DNA from: Actinocorallia aurantiaca
Lineage (GTDB): Bacteria > Actinomycetota > Actinomycetes > Streptosporangiales > Streptosporangiaceae
Direction of reading: 5' to 3'
NCBI RefSeq assembly: GCF_039533685.1
Contig: NZ_BAAATZ010000012.1
Location: 62,001 to 126,000 of the forward strand
DNA length: 64,000 nucleotides
Positions within the stretch are counted from its first letter, which is position 1. Every line of letters starts with the position of its first letter. Made by a program: the position numbers and the translations under genes. Under the pieces are notes generated by a model. That model was not told the DNA's origin and made no database searches. It worked only from the letters and a program-made list of their open reading frames with translations. Below, piece by piece: positions 9,008-17,929 of the stretch.

Positions 9008-9555
9008 TCGCCCCTCCCCTGCCGCGGCACCAGGGTGTGCGCGGTGACCGGGCCGCGCCCCGCGTCCCTGGTCAGCACCTCCTCCAGCGCGTCGCGCACC
9101 CCGGCGAGCCCGGTGACCAGCCGCTCGTGCGCCTGAGCGAGCTCGCCGACCCGCGAGGCGACCTCCCGCTCCAGCGTCTCGGCCACCTGGTCCTCCAGCT
9201 CCCGCGCCCGCTTGCGGGCCTCGGCGACCAGCCTCTCCGCCTCCGCCGCCGCCTCCCGCACCAGTTCCCTGGCCTCCTCGTCCATCCGGTCGGCCAGCTC
9301 CCTGGCGCTGAGCAGGGTCAGCTCGGCCTGCTCGACCGACTCCGCCCTGCGCTGCTCGGCGGCCTCGCCGGCCAGCCGCAGCAGCCGGACCGTCCCGCTC
9401 TCCCCCGACGGGGAGGAGCCGATCACGGTGACGTCCCCGGTCCCGCCGGACCGCGTCCGCAGCTCCCGGCGCACCTCGGCGACGAACGCGTCCACCTCGC
9501 GGCGGGAGTATCCGAACACCCGGATCCCGAACTCGGGTTCTTCTGCATCGCCCAT
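9004..9555 (-). CDS. DivIVA-like coiled-coil protein
   Basis: This is 183 aa from the ATG at 9555. The N-terminal residues FGIRVFGYSRREVDAFVAEV match the DivIVA-type targeting motif (FxxxxRGYxxxEVDxF). A long Ala/Glu/Arg coiled coil spans about 65-165. DivIVA/Wag31 relatives bind curved membrane and scaffold polar growth. The coupled membrane protein at 8729 could anchor it. The product is shorter than a full Wag31, so it is more likely an accessory DivIVA-domain protein. The frame is open upstream to 9708, but the extra residues are not conserved-looking and the divergent gene starts at 9698. Confidence 0.75.
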   Translation of the reverse strand: MGDAEEPEFGIRVFGYSRREVDAFVAEVRRELRTRSGGTGDVTVIGSSPSGESGTVRLLRLAGEAAEQRRAESVEQAELTLLSARELADRMDEEARELVREAAAEAERLVAEARKRARELEDQVAETLEREVASRVGELAQAHERLVTGLAGVRDALEEVLTRDAGRGPVTAHTLVPRQGRGE

Positions 9556-9697
9556 GGCGCGCAGATTATTGAGCGCGACGCCCCCACGGCCCATGACTCG
9601 GGCCCGACCGGCGCAATCTTTGCCCAAGAGGGGTGCCACGGGGAGGAAAGCACATAGGATTTTGGAGCCACCCGATCCCCGACCCGTCACTGGAAAT

Positions 9698-11686
9698 ATG
9701 CCGACCATCAGGCTTTACCAGGCAGTTCTGCGAGATCCGGGGCCGACCCTGGGCAAACGGCTGCGCCGGGCCTTCAGCACCTGGCTGACCGGACAGGGCT
9801 TCCCCGAGATCCCGATCAGCCCGCGCGTGGAGTACACCCACCAGGACAGGCGCGCCTGCCTGGAGGCCCGTCCCGGCTGCGGCCGCTTCGTCCTCCAGGA
9901 CTCCCGGCTGCGCACCCGGGTGACGTACGCGCAGGGCGGCGTGCAGGCGACGGGCTGGGTGGTGGTGACGGTCGAGCAGCACACGGGCCCCGCCGTGGAG
10001 GCGTACGCGCCGGGCTTCGTGCCGGACTACCTGGCCACCGAACGCGTCACCGACGGCGCGGTCCACCTCTCGGGCACGGCCGAGGAGGCCGACGAGGACG
10101 GCGTGGTGCACCTGCTGGCCGAGCTGGCCAGGCCGCGCCGCCGGGTGCCGGTCGTGGTGGCGTCGGTGGACGCCAGGAACCCGCAGTCGGCGCGGGCCAA
10201 CGCCGAGTACCTGGCGGCCAGGGTGGCCGGGACGGCGCAGGTGCTGTGGCTGGCCGACCTGCGCGCCCAGGACAGGTTCAACGACGGCGTCGGCGACGAC
10301 TGCGCGGTCTACGGCGGCGGGGTGCGCACCTACCTGGCGGGCTGGCGGCCGGGCGCGGAGACCTACCCCGACCGGCACCGGGTGATGGGCGGCCGGATGC
10401 TGCGGGACCGGGGCGAGGGCGCGCTGGACCTGGCCGCCGGGTACGTCATCGGCGAGACCGCGCCGCAGAAGCTCCCCGACGAGCTGCGCGAGCCGTACCG
10501 GATCGTCGGCCGCGTCCTGCAGGGCGAGGCCCCGGCGGAGGCGCTGCGCGCGGGCGCGGCGGCGCGGCCGAGGCCCGCCCCGCCGCCCTTCGCCGACTCC
10601 GAGCTCTACCGCAAGATGATGGCGCTGGCCACGGCCAAGACCGCCGAGGCCGGCGTGGTTCCCCGGCCGCGGCCCCCCGAGCCCGGTCCGTCGCGGGAGC
10701 CCGTGCCGCCGGCCGCCCCCGAGCCCGTCCCCGCGCCCGTGCCCTCCCTGGACCTGGAGCTGCTGGCCCAGACGGTCGCCGACCGGGTCGCCGAGCGGCT
10801 GGCGGGCCTGGCCGACACCGTCGCCGGGACGGTCGGGGCGGGCCTGCACGACGAGCTGGAGAGCATGCTGGAGCTGATCACCGCCGACCCGCAGGAACTG
10901 GTCCGCCAGATGCGGACGATGAGCTCCCACGTGGCGACCCTGACCCACGAGCTGAAGGAGGCCAGGGAGAGCCGCCGCAGCGCCGACTCCCGCAGGGACG
11001 AGGCCGAGAGCGAGACCGCCCGGCTGGAGGACGAGGTGGAGCGGCTGCGCCGCCACCAGGCCGGGCTGGAACGCGACCTGTCGGAGGCGGTCTCGAGGGA
11101 GCGGCGGCTGGCCGAGCGGGTCCGGCGGCTGGAGGCCGAGCTGCTCTCCCGCGACCGGCGGCCCGCGGTCGCCGAGACCCCGCCGGAGTCCCCCGCCTCG
11201 CTGGTGGACGCGCTGCACGCGGCCGAGTCGCTCACCCACGTCGTCATCGGCGAGACCACGCACGAGGCGGGCCTGCTCGACCTGGCCTACCCGGGACTGC
11301 GCCGGGTCTGGGCGGGCAAGGCGTGGGACGCGCTGCGCGCGCTCGACGACTACGCCAGGGCCCGTTCCGGCGGGGACTTCCAGGGCGGGTTCCGCGACTG
11401 GTGCATGGCCGGCACCGGGGGCCGCCGGGTCATCTCCGCGGCGCTGCTGGCGATGAAGGAGTCCGACTCGGTGTCCGGGCGGGAGAAGTTCGCCGCGCCC
11501 CGCACCTTCCCGGTGCCGCCCGAGGTGGACTCCTCGGGCCGGATGTTCATGCCCGCCCACATCAAGCTGCGCAAGACCGGCACCCCCGCGCCGCGCATCC
11601 ACTTCCACGACGACGCGGGCGGCGCCACCGGAAAGGTGTGGATCGGGTACGTCGGTGACCATCTCCCCAACACCCGTACGAACTGA
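9698..11686 (+). CDS. large coiled-coil protein of unknown function
   Basis: The 662-aa product starts at the ATG at 9698; open frame upstream of it is antisense to the DivIVA-like gene. There are three regions. An N-terminal globular domain covers about 1-290 and contains YLAARVAGTAQVLWLAD. A Pro/Arg-rich linker with a long coiled coil covers about 300-500. A C-terminal domain follows and ends in KLRKTG, RIHFHDD, GKVWIGYVGDHLP. The terminal IHFHDD...GKVWIGY segment looks like the strands of a compact conserved domain, but I cannot name it. The gene is followed 17 nt later by the Swt1/HEPN-like membrane gene, suggesting a two-component module. No catalytic function can be assigned. Confidence 0.8.
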   Translation: MPTIRLYQAVLRDPGPTLGKRLRRAFSTWLTGQGFPEIPISPRVEYTHQDRRACLEARPGCGRFVLQDSRLRTRVTYAQGGVQATGWVVVTVEQHTGPAVEAYAPGFVPDYLATERVTDGAVHLSGTAEEADEDGVVHLLAELARPRRRVPVVVASVDARNPQSARANAEYLAARVAGTAQVLWLADLRAQDRFNDGVGDDCAVYGGGVRTYLAGWRPGAETYPDRHRVMGGRMLRDRGEGALDLAAGYVIGETAPQKLPDELREPYRIVGRVLQGEAPAEALRAGAAARPRPAPPPFADSELYRKMMALATAKTAEAGVVPRPRPPEPGPSREPVPPAAPEPVPAPVPSLDLELLAQTVADRVAERLAGLADTVAGTVGAGLHDELESMLELITADPQELVRQMRTMSSHVATLTHELKEARESRRSADSRRDEAESETARLEDEVERLRRHQAGLERDLSEAVSRERRLAERVRRLEAELLSRDRRPAVAETPPESPASLVDALHAAESLTHVVIGETTHEAGLLDLAYPGLRRVWAGKAWDALRALDDYARARSGGDFQGGFRDWCMAGTGGRRVISAALLAMKESDSVSGREKFAAPRTFPVPPEVDSSGRMFMPAHIKLRKTGTPAPRIHFHDDAGGATGKVWIGYVGDHLPNTRTN

Positions 11687-11691
11687 TCGGT

Positions 11692-11697
11692 TAGGCT
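11692..11697 (+). promoter_or_regulatory. -10 box TAGGCT, leaderless start for the HEPN-like gene
   Basis: TAGGCT followed by exactly 6 nt and the GTG at 11704, with no ribosome site. This gives the downstream gene its own promoter as well as possible readthrough from 9698. Confidence 0.5.
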
Positions 11698-11703
11698 GCC
11701 CCG

Positions 11704-12750
11704 GTGGCGGGCAACGAGGAGCGCCTCGGGCGCGGACTTGAACTGGTCGGCCGCGGTCTGCGGCCCTACGTGGACCGGCAGATGGCCAACCGGTACGGCC
11801 CCGGATGGCTGGAGGAGCGGTCGGCGCGGGACTCCGAGCGGCTCGGGAAGCCGGTGCGCCACCAGCTCGAGGACACCCGCCTGCTGCTGACCCTCCTCAC
11901 CGAGGAGGAGTTCTTCGGCGAGATCATCCCCGCGCCGGGCACCGAGCTGGCCTCGGACGTCATCGGGATCGGCGACAGGCTGGGGTTCCGGCCCTTCCGG
12001 GACGCCGAGGCCGCGCAGGCGCTGCGGCTCATGGCGCAGCTGCTGCGGCTCGTCGGGGCCCGCGACCTGTCCGCCGAGACGCAGGCCCTCCTCCTGCCGC
12101 CCAGGCCGCCGCAGGCGGAGTACGAGCCGCCGGTCTCGTTCGAGAAGAAGGCCGAGCGCAAGCGGGTCCCCTTCGGCCGCAAGCCCAAGAAGGCGGCGCC
12201 CGCCGCGGCTCCCGCCAAACCCGCCGTCAAGTCCGCGGGCAGGAGCCTGGACTCCTCCCAGCTCCGTCTCGCCGCGCTGGTCGTGGGCGGGCTGGTCCTG
12301 GTGGCCCTCATCCAGCTGTACGGGCCGGGAGAGTCCCCCGACGACCCCTACAAGGGCGACTACGCCGACCTCCCGGCGGGGTCGGAGCTCGCCTCGCACC
12401 GCGGCGTCGAACTCCCGGACGGCCACCACCTGGTGCTGCTCGACGACGCGGAGCACCCGCGGAAGGGCCGGCACCGCGGCGACCTCTTCGCCTCCTCGGG
12501 ATTCCTCATCGCGCCCGACCGCCGGCTGTCGCTCCTGCCGGAGAACGCCAAGGGCTCCTACCGCGCCTGCCTCGACGCCGGTTCCGAGGAGTCCGAGCTC
12601 CCCGTCGAGCGGATCGCCAAGGGGCGCGGCTTCTGCGTCACCACCGACAAGGGCGCGGTCGGCCTGTTCACCGTCACCGGAATCCGCCAGAAACCCGATC
12701 GCATGGTGCGGTTCGATCTGAAGGTCTGGAAACGCCCCCGGCCCGAGTGA
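11704..12750 (+). CDS. Swt1/HEPN-like membrane protein
   Basis: The 348-aa product has an N-terminal region of about 1-125 that follows the Swt1-family HEPN pattern (ERLGRGLELVGRGLRPYVDR, then RYGPGW, then DAEAAQALRLMAQLLRLV). The catalytic RxxxxH typical of RNase HEPN domains is replaced by IGDRLGFRPF, so the domain is probably inactive and used for binding. A basic linker (KKAERKRVPFGRKPKKA) precedes one membrane span at about 181-203 (LRLAALVVGGLVLVALIQL). The extracytoplasmic C-terminus contains two Cys. The GTG start is placed 6 nt after a -10 box. It probably works with the coiled-coil protein encoded at 9698. Confidence 0.7.
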   Translation: MAGNEERLGRGLELVGRGLRPYVDRQMANRYGPGWLEERSARDSERLGKPVRHQLEDTRLLLTLLTEEEFFGEIIPAPGTELASDVIGIGDRLGFRPFRDAEAAQALRLMAQLLRLVGARDLSAETQALLLPPRPPQAEYEPPVSFEKKAERKRVPFGRKPKKAAPAAAPAKPAVKSAGRSLDSSQLRLAALVVGGLVLVALIQLYGPGESPDDPYKGDYADLPAGSELASHRGVELPDGHHLVLLDDAEHPRKGRHRGDLFASSGFLIAPDRRLSLLPENAKGSYRACLDAGSEESELPVERIAKGRGFCVTTDKGAVGLFTVTGIRQKPDRMVRFDLKVWKRPRPE

Positions 12751-12763
12751 CGCCGCGGCGTGC

Positions 12764-13687
12764 TCAGGCGTCGGGCCAGAAGGCGGCGAAGAGCGCGTCG
12801 TCGCGGCCCACGGACCAGCCCGCGCCGCGGAGGTGGGCCAGGACGTCGTTGACGTGCTCGGCGGAGACGCGCTCGTGTCCGGTCGACCAGTCGCGTTCGA
12901 GGGGCCCGAACAGTTCGCGGAACCCCGCGTCGGCCCAGGGCCCCCGGACGGTGGGCGCCGGACGCCAGTCGCTCTCCCCGAAGCAGGGGTGCTCGGTCAC
13001 GTCGAACGGCTGGTCGTCGGCGGGGCGGACCGCGTTCCACAGGTCCTGGGTGGAGCGGGTGCGCAGGAACTCCTCGTCCACGTCCTCGTGGGCGCGGCAG
13101 ACGAGTTCGACGTAGTAGTCCAGGCAGCGGCGGCGGTCGTCGACCTGGAGCCCCATCTCGCGGGCCTCGCCGTAGGTGCGGGCGCTGAACGCCGCGTCCA
13201 GATGGGCCACCGCGGCGCTCGCCTCGTCGCGGTACATGATGTGCAGGTCCTCGCCGTGGACGCCGAGGACGAGTTCGGCCTCGAGCGGGCCGCTCCTGTG
13301 CTCCGGCGCCCCGAGCTCCGCGTAGTCGCCCTTGTCGCCGGGGAAGAGGGGCTCCCCGGTGTAGACGCCCGCCAGCCGCCCGGTGCCCCGGGGCAGCGCG
13401 AGGCGGCGCGGCGGCGGGGAGGACGGCAGCCACGCGCCGGGGGCGCCGAAGCTGTAGAGCATGACGCGGGCGCCCGTCGCGTAGTAGGCGACGCTCCAGC
13501 CGCGCTCCAGCCAGGAGTCGACGGTGGACAGGAAGTGCGCCCGGCCCGACGGGCTGTTCAGGCGCGCCTCGCGCCAGGCCTCCAGCGCCAGCCGGCGGGC
13601 CTGCACCGCCCGCAGCTCGCGCACGGGCCCCGCCGCCCGTTCGGGCACGGCCGCCACGGGATTGCTGAGCTCCGGTACGGTCGGCAA
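12764..13687 (-). CDS. conserved hypothetical protein
   Basis: This is about 307 aa from a TTG at 13687 that has GAGGAG 6 nt upstream. The frame is open further up into the NUDIX gene, but that part is antisense-like. A GTG some 8 codons in is an alternative. The protein is acidic, soluble and rich in aromatic residues (SWLERGWSVAYYATGARVMLY, then CLDYYVELVCRAHEDVDEEFL). I do not recognise a domain. Its stop lies only 13 bp from that of the convergent HEPN-like gene. Confidence 0.65.
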   Translation of the reverse strand: MPTVPELSNPVAAVPERAAGPVRELRAVQARRLALEAWREARLNSPSGRAHFLSTVDSWLERGWSVAYYATGARVMLYSFGAPGAWLPSSPPPRRLALPRGTGRLAGVYTGEPLFPGDKGDYAELGAPEHRSGPLEAELVLGVHGEDLHIMYRDEASAAVAHLDAAFSARTYGEAREMGLQVDDRRRCLDYYVELVCRAHEDVDEEFLRTRSTQDLWNAVRPADDQPFDVTEHPCFGESDWRPAPTVRGPWADAGFRELFGPLERDWSTGHERVSAEHVNDVLAHLRGAGWSVGRDDALFAAFWPDA

Positions 13688-13728
13688 AGGCCGCTCCTCG
13701 GGACTGGACGGCGACTCGACATTCTGTT

Positions 13729-14205
13729 CTATCCCATGGATGTGCGTCTCGCCAGGGCCGCTCCCCCGTCCTGCGCGTCCCTCCACATCCTCAGGCCCGT
13801 GTTCACCAGGTCCATGCGCTCCAGCGAGGGCACGTCCTCCAGCGGGAACCATTCGGCGCGGTCGGTGGAGTTGTCCACCTCGTGCCGCAGCTCGCCGCCG
13901 GTGCGCTCCACCTCGTAGACGACGCGCAGGCTCTGGTGGTCGACGATCTCGCCGTACCACTCCCGTTCGGGGATGTGCAGGGAGTGCACGCCCAGCAGCC
14001 GGACGACCCGTCCGGTGTAGCCGGTCTCCTCGGTCAGCTCGCGCAGCGCGCCGTCCTCCGGGTCCTCACCGTGGTCCAGCCCTCCGCCGGGCAGCGTCCA
14101 CCGGGGGGTCCCGTCGCCGATGAACCGGGCGAGCAGGATCCGTTCCTCCTCCACGCAGATCCCGTAGGCGGCGACTCGGAGGTTCTTCCTGATTCCGTCC
14201 GTCAC
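13729..14205 (-). CDS. NUDIX hydrolase
   Basis: The 158-aa product contains a perfect Nudix box spanning about residues 40-62 (GGGLDHGEDPEDGALREL followed by TEETGY), fitting GX5EX7REUXEEXGU. NUDIX enzymes hydrolyse a nucleoside diphosphate linked to another moiety, and many are housekeeping or signalling hydrolases. Specificity cannot be read from this sequence. The WTLPGGGLDHGE context is like that of ADP-ribose/NTP-type hydrolases. It lies 41 nt upstream of the unknown gene at 12764, with which it may be co-transcribed. Confidence 0.92.
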   Translation of the reverse strand: MTDGIRKNLRVAAYGICVEEERILLARFIGDGTPRWTLPGGGLDHGEDPEDGALRELTEETGYTGRVVRLLGVHSLHIPEREWYGEIVDHQSLRVVYEVERTGGELRHEVDNSTDRAEWFPLEDVPSLERMDLVNTGLRMWRDAQDGGAALARRTSMG

Positions 14206-14240
14206 GCCCTGAGTCTCTCACCCCAGGACGTGACGGGCGT

Positions 14241-15851
14241 TCATCCCCAGGCCCGCTTCAACTTCTGCGAACCGGACTCGGTGGTGAACGAGACGGCCTT
14301 GCGGGAGGTGGCCGTCGGGCTGGTGCGGTCGGACAGGAAGTACCAGTCCATCCGGGTCTGCTCGCGCCGGACGGTGAGCACCCCGTATCCGTGGGAGTCG
14401 AGTTCCGACCACCGGACGTGCCGGTTGGTGGTGGCGATCGCGGCCTCTGCCGCCAGCGAGGCGGTCCTCGGCGCCACCTGGAGGATGTCGTCGATGTTGT
14501 TGCTCGTCACCGACGGCACCACGAACTCGGTCGCCACGGCGGGGCTCACGGGGTAGCTCCCGGCCTTCAACGGGACCTCGATGGCCCAGCTGGTGTGGAT
14601 GTCCCCGGTGAGGAACACCGTGTTGGCGATCCCTTCGCCGTTCAGGTGGCCGAGCAGTTCCCGCCGGTCGGCCGTGTAGCCGTCCCACTGGTCGGGGTTG
14701 AGCGAGTAGCCGCCGGAGGGCAGCCCGAGGAGCTCGGCGAGCGGCCCGAGCACCTCGGCGGGCAGCGAGCCCAGCACCAGCGGGCCGATCATCACCGAGT
14801 TGCCGACGAGCCGCCAGCGCGTCCGGCTGCCGGACAGGGTGGACTTCAGCCACTCCATCTGCGCCTCGCCGGTGAGGGTCCGCTCCGGATCGTCCACGGC
14901 CAGGCCCGTGGTCTGCTTCGAGCGGTGGCTGCGCAGGTCCAGCATGGTGAGCTCGGCGAGCTGCCCGAAGCGCAGCGTGCGGTAGATGACTCCGCCGTCG
15001 CCGAAGCGGACCGGCATCCACTCCGCGTAGGCCTGCCGTGAGGCGGCCTTGCGCGCGGCGAAGGAGCCCTCGGTCGCCGGGTCGTGGTTCTGCGCGCCGT
15101 CCGACCAGGTGTCGTTGGCGATCTCGTGGTCGTCCCAGACGATCATCCACGGGTGGCGGGCGTGCAGCGCCCGCAGGTCCGGGTCGGTCTTGTACTGGGC
15201 GTGCCGCTGCCGGTAGTCGGCCAGAGTGATGATCTCCCTGGCCGGGAAATGCTCGCGCACCGCGCCGCCGTCGCCGGTGCCGAAGGCCCTGGTCGCGTAC
15301 TCGTAGATGTAGTCGCCCAGGTGGATCACGCCGAACAGGTCGTCGCGCGCGGCCAGCAGCCGGTAGGAGCCGAAGTATCCGGCCTCCCAGTTGGAGCAGG
15401 ACACCACGGCGAACGCCAGCGACTCCACGTCGGCGTTCTCGGCCGGCGCGGTGCGGGTGCGCCCGGCCGGGGAGGGCTCGCCCTGGAAGGAGAAGCGGTA
15501 GTGGTAGGCGGTGCCGGGCCGCAGGCCCTGGACGTCCACCTTGACGGTGTGGTCGCGCTCGGGGCCGGTGGCGAACGCGCCCTCCGCCACCACGGTGGTG
15601 AAGGCGGCATCCTCGGCGACCTGCCAGCCGACCTCGACGGCGGGGCCGACTCCGCTGCCGGGAAGGGACTCGGGGGTCGGCGTCACCCTGGTCCAGAGGA
15701 CGACGGCCTGGGGCAGGGGGTCTCCGGAGGCGACACCGTGCTGGAAGTACGGGGTGGGGGGAGCGGCGTGCGAGGCGGCGGGGGCGAGTGCGGCCACCGC
15801 GACACCCGCGCCGCCGAGCTTCAGCGCTTCACGGCGATTCAGAGGGGTCAC
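14241..15851 (-). CDS. phoD: PhoD-family alkaline phosphatase/phosphodiesterase, Tat-exported
   Basis: This is about 536 aa from the GTG at 15851; an in-frame ATG at 15920 would add 23 residues. The N-terminus NRREALKLGGAGVAVAALA is a twin-arginine signal ending near SHA-AP. The mature part has PhoD metal-binding signatures: HLGDYIYE, WDDHEIAND and FLTGDIHTS, plus the N-terminal PhoD_N domain (FQHGVASGDPLPQAVVLWTR). PhoD enzymes use Ca2+/Fe3+ to release phosphate from mono- and diesters outside the cell. An imperfect inverted repeat GAAGCCGAATTAGCTTCGGC just upstream of the GTG could be an operator. No Pho box was confidently found. Confidence 0.93.
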   Translation of the reverse strand: MTPLNRREALKLGGAGVAVAALAPAASHAAPPTPYFQHGVASGDPLPQAVVLWTRVTPTPESLPGSGVGPAVEVGWQVAEDAAFTTVVAEGAFATGPERDHTVKVDVQGLRPGTAYHYRFSFQGEPSPAGRTRTAPAENADVESLAFAVVSCSNWEAGYFGSYRLLAARDDLFGVIHLGDYIYEYATRAFGTGDGGAVREHFPAREIITLADYRQRHAQYKTDPDLRALHARHPWMIVWDDHEIANDTWSDGAQNHDPATEGSFAARKAASRQAYAEWMPVRFGDGGVIYRTLRFGQLAELTMLDLRSHRSKQTTGLAVDDPERTLTGEAQMEWLKSTLSGSRTRWRLVGNSVMIGPLVLGSLPAEVLGPLAELLGLPSGGYSLNPDQWDGYTADRRELLGHLNGEGIANTVFLTGDIHTSWAIEVPLKAGSYPVSPAVATEFVVPSVTSNNIDDILQVAPRTASLAAEAAIATTNRHVRWSELDSHGYGVLTVRREQTRMDWYFLSDRTSPTATSRKAVSFTTESGSQKLKRAWG

Positions 15852-16032
15852 GAGAGCCGAAGCTAATTCGGCTTCAAGACGCCGAGAAGGCCTTTCGGAG
15901 AGCCGACATCGGCCGTTCATCGAGGTTTATCGGAAAGGCGGCCGGGAGCCCGTCCGAGGCCCGATCGGAGCCCGATCCGGTCGCCGACCCCCGATGGGGC
16001 GGTGCGACACGCCTGTGATTGCTGGAAAACCC

Positions 16033-16060
16033 TGGAACTCAAGGGAAGATCCGCTACTGT
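16033..16060 (+). promoter_or_regulatory. promoter of the nuclease-helicase operon
   Basis: TGGAAC (16033-16038), a 16-nt spacer, then TACTGT (16055-16060), with the ATG at 16068 only 7 nt further. The message would be leaderless or nearly so. Confidence 0.45.
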
Positions 16061-16067
16061 CTGCGCC

Positions 16068-16841
16068 ATGTCCGACTCCCCCGACCAGTTGGAACGGCGC
16101 ATCAGCGAACTGCGCACGCGTGTGAGACGGGCGGTGGCCGAAGGGGACCGGTCGCTGGCCCGGGAACTGCGCGCCGAACTACGGCGCACCGAACGGCTCT
16201 GGGACAGCGCGGTCATGGTGCCCGCCGCCTCCGAACCGGCCCGGGTCATCCCGGTGCGCGAGCAGGTCCACCACGCGCTGAACCTGCTGGGGGTGCCCGC
16301 GGCGCCCAAGCTCATCCTCGGCGTCCACGAGGCGTTCTTCTCCGGTGAACTGGCCTCGGGCCAGCTCACCAGCCTCCGGCGGGACGAGGAGCGGTCCTTC
16401 CGGTCCGGTCCGCACGCCCGCCCGTACTACCTGTGCGCCGCCCTCACCGCCGACCTGCTGGCCCCCGCCCGGGGCCTGCTGGCGCTCAGCACCTGGCCCG
16501 CGGCCCGGCGCATGGTCGGTCCGCTCAGTCCCCGGGTGGACTTCCTCACCTCCGCGCTGCGCGTCACCGAGCACCTGGAGCGGCTCGACGCCGAACCGGG
16601 CCCGGCCGCGCGCCGGCTGCTGTGGCGGTTCGCCGCCGGGATCCCCCGGGCCACCGGCCCGCGCGGAGCCGTCGAGCCGTCCGGGGTGCGCGCCGCCGCG
16701 CACGCCGAACTCGACGTCCACCTGGCCGCCGACACCGCCTGCCGCCAGGAGGCCGCCGAACGCGCGGCCAGGCTCGACCCCGTCACCCGACTCTTCGGCG
16801 CCCGTCTGCAGGGCGCACGTGCCCTAGGAAACCGTTCATGA
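16068..16841 (+). CDS. coiled-coil/winged-helix-like protein, first gene of the nuclease-helicase operon
   Basis: The 257-aa product opens with a charged coiled coil (LERRISELRTRVRRAVAE and on to about residue 45). A segment at about 65-110 follows that reads like a winged HTH (REQVHHALNLLGVPAAPKLI, then FFSGELASGQLTSLRRDEE). The rest is helical and Arg/Ala-rich with no enzymatic motif. The TGA overlaps the ATG of the nuclease gene (ATGA). A DNA-binding or regulatory role in the operon is inferred from the wHTH impression and the coupling. I cannot name a family. Confidence 0.72.
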   Translation: MSDSPDQLERRISELRTRVRRAVAEGDRSLARELRAELRRTERLWDSAVMVPAASEPARVIPVREQVHHALNLLGVPAAPKLILGVHEAFFSGELASGQLTSLRRDEERSFRSGPHARPYYLCAALTADLLAPARGLLALSTWPAARRMVGPLSPRVDFLTSALRVTEHLERLDAEPGPAARRLLWRFAAGIPRATGPRGAVEPSGVRAAAHAELDVHLAADTACRQEAAERAARLDPVTRLFGARLQGARALGNRS

Positions 16842-17929
16842 CTTCGAGCTCCGCCGTCGACCTCAGGCTCGACCGCATGCGCGGCAGCGCTCCGCCGCGC
16901 AACCACGACGCCCGCAGCATCGCCTCGCTCACCACCAACCCCGGCTGCGCGCGCCGGGCGGTCCTGGACGCCGCCGGGGCCGACAAGGGGGAGATCGCCC
17001 GGTACCTGGGCCAGAACATGCCGTTCGGCCAGTCGCAGTTCGCCATCACCCGGGGCAACGCCTTCGAGGCGCTGGTCAAGAACGACGGCTGCGCCCAGCT
17101 GTACGGGCTGCTGCGCGACAGGCTCGGGCTGCCGGTTCCCGAGTCCGCGTACGCCGACCTGGAGGAGGTCGGCGGCAACATCAGCCGCGAGATGCGCTAC
17201 ACCCGCACCAAGCAGCTCCTCAAGCGGGCCGTCGAGGGCGAGGGCACGCTCTTCGACCATCCGCTGCTGCGGCTGGAGGTCGGCGGCCACCTCGTCTACC
17301 TGGAACCCGACGTCATCGCCTTCCGCCTCCGGGACCGCTTCCACGTGGTGGAGATCAAGTCGTTCCCGGTCGTCGACGGGCGGGCCGACCCCGAGCAGGT
17401 CGCCGCGGCGGCCCGCCAGTCGGCCGTCTACGTGCTGGCGCTCCAGCGGATGATGGCCGAGCTGGAGCAGCCGGAGAGCCTGGTGTCCGAGGAGGTCGTG
17501 CTGGTCTGCCCGGAGAACTTCTCCAACCGGCCGACCGCCACCCTGGTCGACGTCCGGCCGCAGCTCAGCGTGATCCGGCGGCAGCTGCGGCGCATGCGCC
17601 GCATCGAAGAGCTGCTGGACTCGCTGCCCGAGGACCTCACCTTCGAACTCGACGAGAACCTGAACGACTCGCTCACCCGCGTCCAGGCCCGCTACGCCCC
17701 CGCCTGCATGGCCACCTGCGACCTGGCGTTCTTCTGCCGGTCCGAGGCCCGCGCCTGCGGCGCCACCGAGGTGCTGGGCCGCCAGCTCGGCGACCAGCTC
17801 GGCGGGATCACCCGGATCGAGGACGCGCTCGCCCTGGCCGACGGCACGCTCACCCCGCCGGAGGATCTGGAGGAGATCACGGCGGAGCTGCGCGAGGCCC
17901 GGCGGCTGCTGGCGGAGCTGCGCGCATGA
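16838..17929 (+). CDS. Cas4/RecB-like PD-(D/E)XK nuclease with predicted Fe-S cluster
   Basis: The 363-aa product starts at the ATG at 16838, with TAGGAA upstream. PD-(D/E)XK motifs occur in order: G-x3-E in RGNAFEALV (E77), D158 in LEPDVIAF, E172-x-K174 in VVEIKSF, and a Gln/Tyr helix in ARQSAVYVLAL. Cysteines at 37 (NPGCARRAV) and at 290, 294 and 300 (CMATCDLAFFC) match the split arrangement that binds a 4Fe-4S cluster in AddB, Cas4 and Dna2. This predicts an ssDNA exonuclease or endonuclease stabilised by the cluster. It overlaps both neighbours by 4 nt. No Cas genes or CRISPR are nearby, so it is not a CRISPR adaptation Cas4. Confidence 0.82.
   Translation: MTSSSAVDLRLDRMRGSAPPRNHDARSIASLTTNPGCARRAVLDAAGADKGEIARYLGQNMPFGQSQFAITRGNAFEALVKNDGCAQLYGLLRDRLGLPVPESAYADLEEVGGNISREMRYTRTKQLLKRAVEGEGTLFDHPLLRLEVGGHLVYLEPDVIAFRLRDRFHVVEIKSFPVVDGRADPEQVAAAARQSAVYVLALQRMMAELEQPESLVSEEVVLVCPENFSNRPTATLVDVRPQLSVIRRQLRRMRRIEELLDSLPEDLTFELDENLNDSLTRVQARYAPACMATCDLAFFCRSEARACGATEVLGRQLGDQLGGITRIEDALALADGTLTPPEDLEEITAELREARRLLAELRA

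Noticed and set aside
9566..11662. 698-codon open frame on the minus strand
   Set aside because: Antisense to the coiled-coil gene at 9698; low-complexity composition and no ribosome site.
16838..17929. Nuclease as a CRISPR Cas4
   Set aside because: No cas1, cas2 or array is present in 64 kb, and it is coupled to a helicase gene instead.
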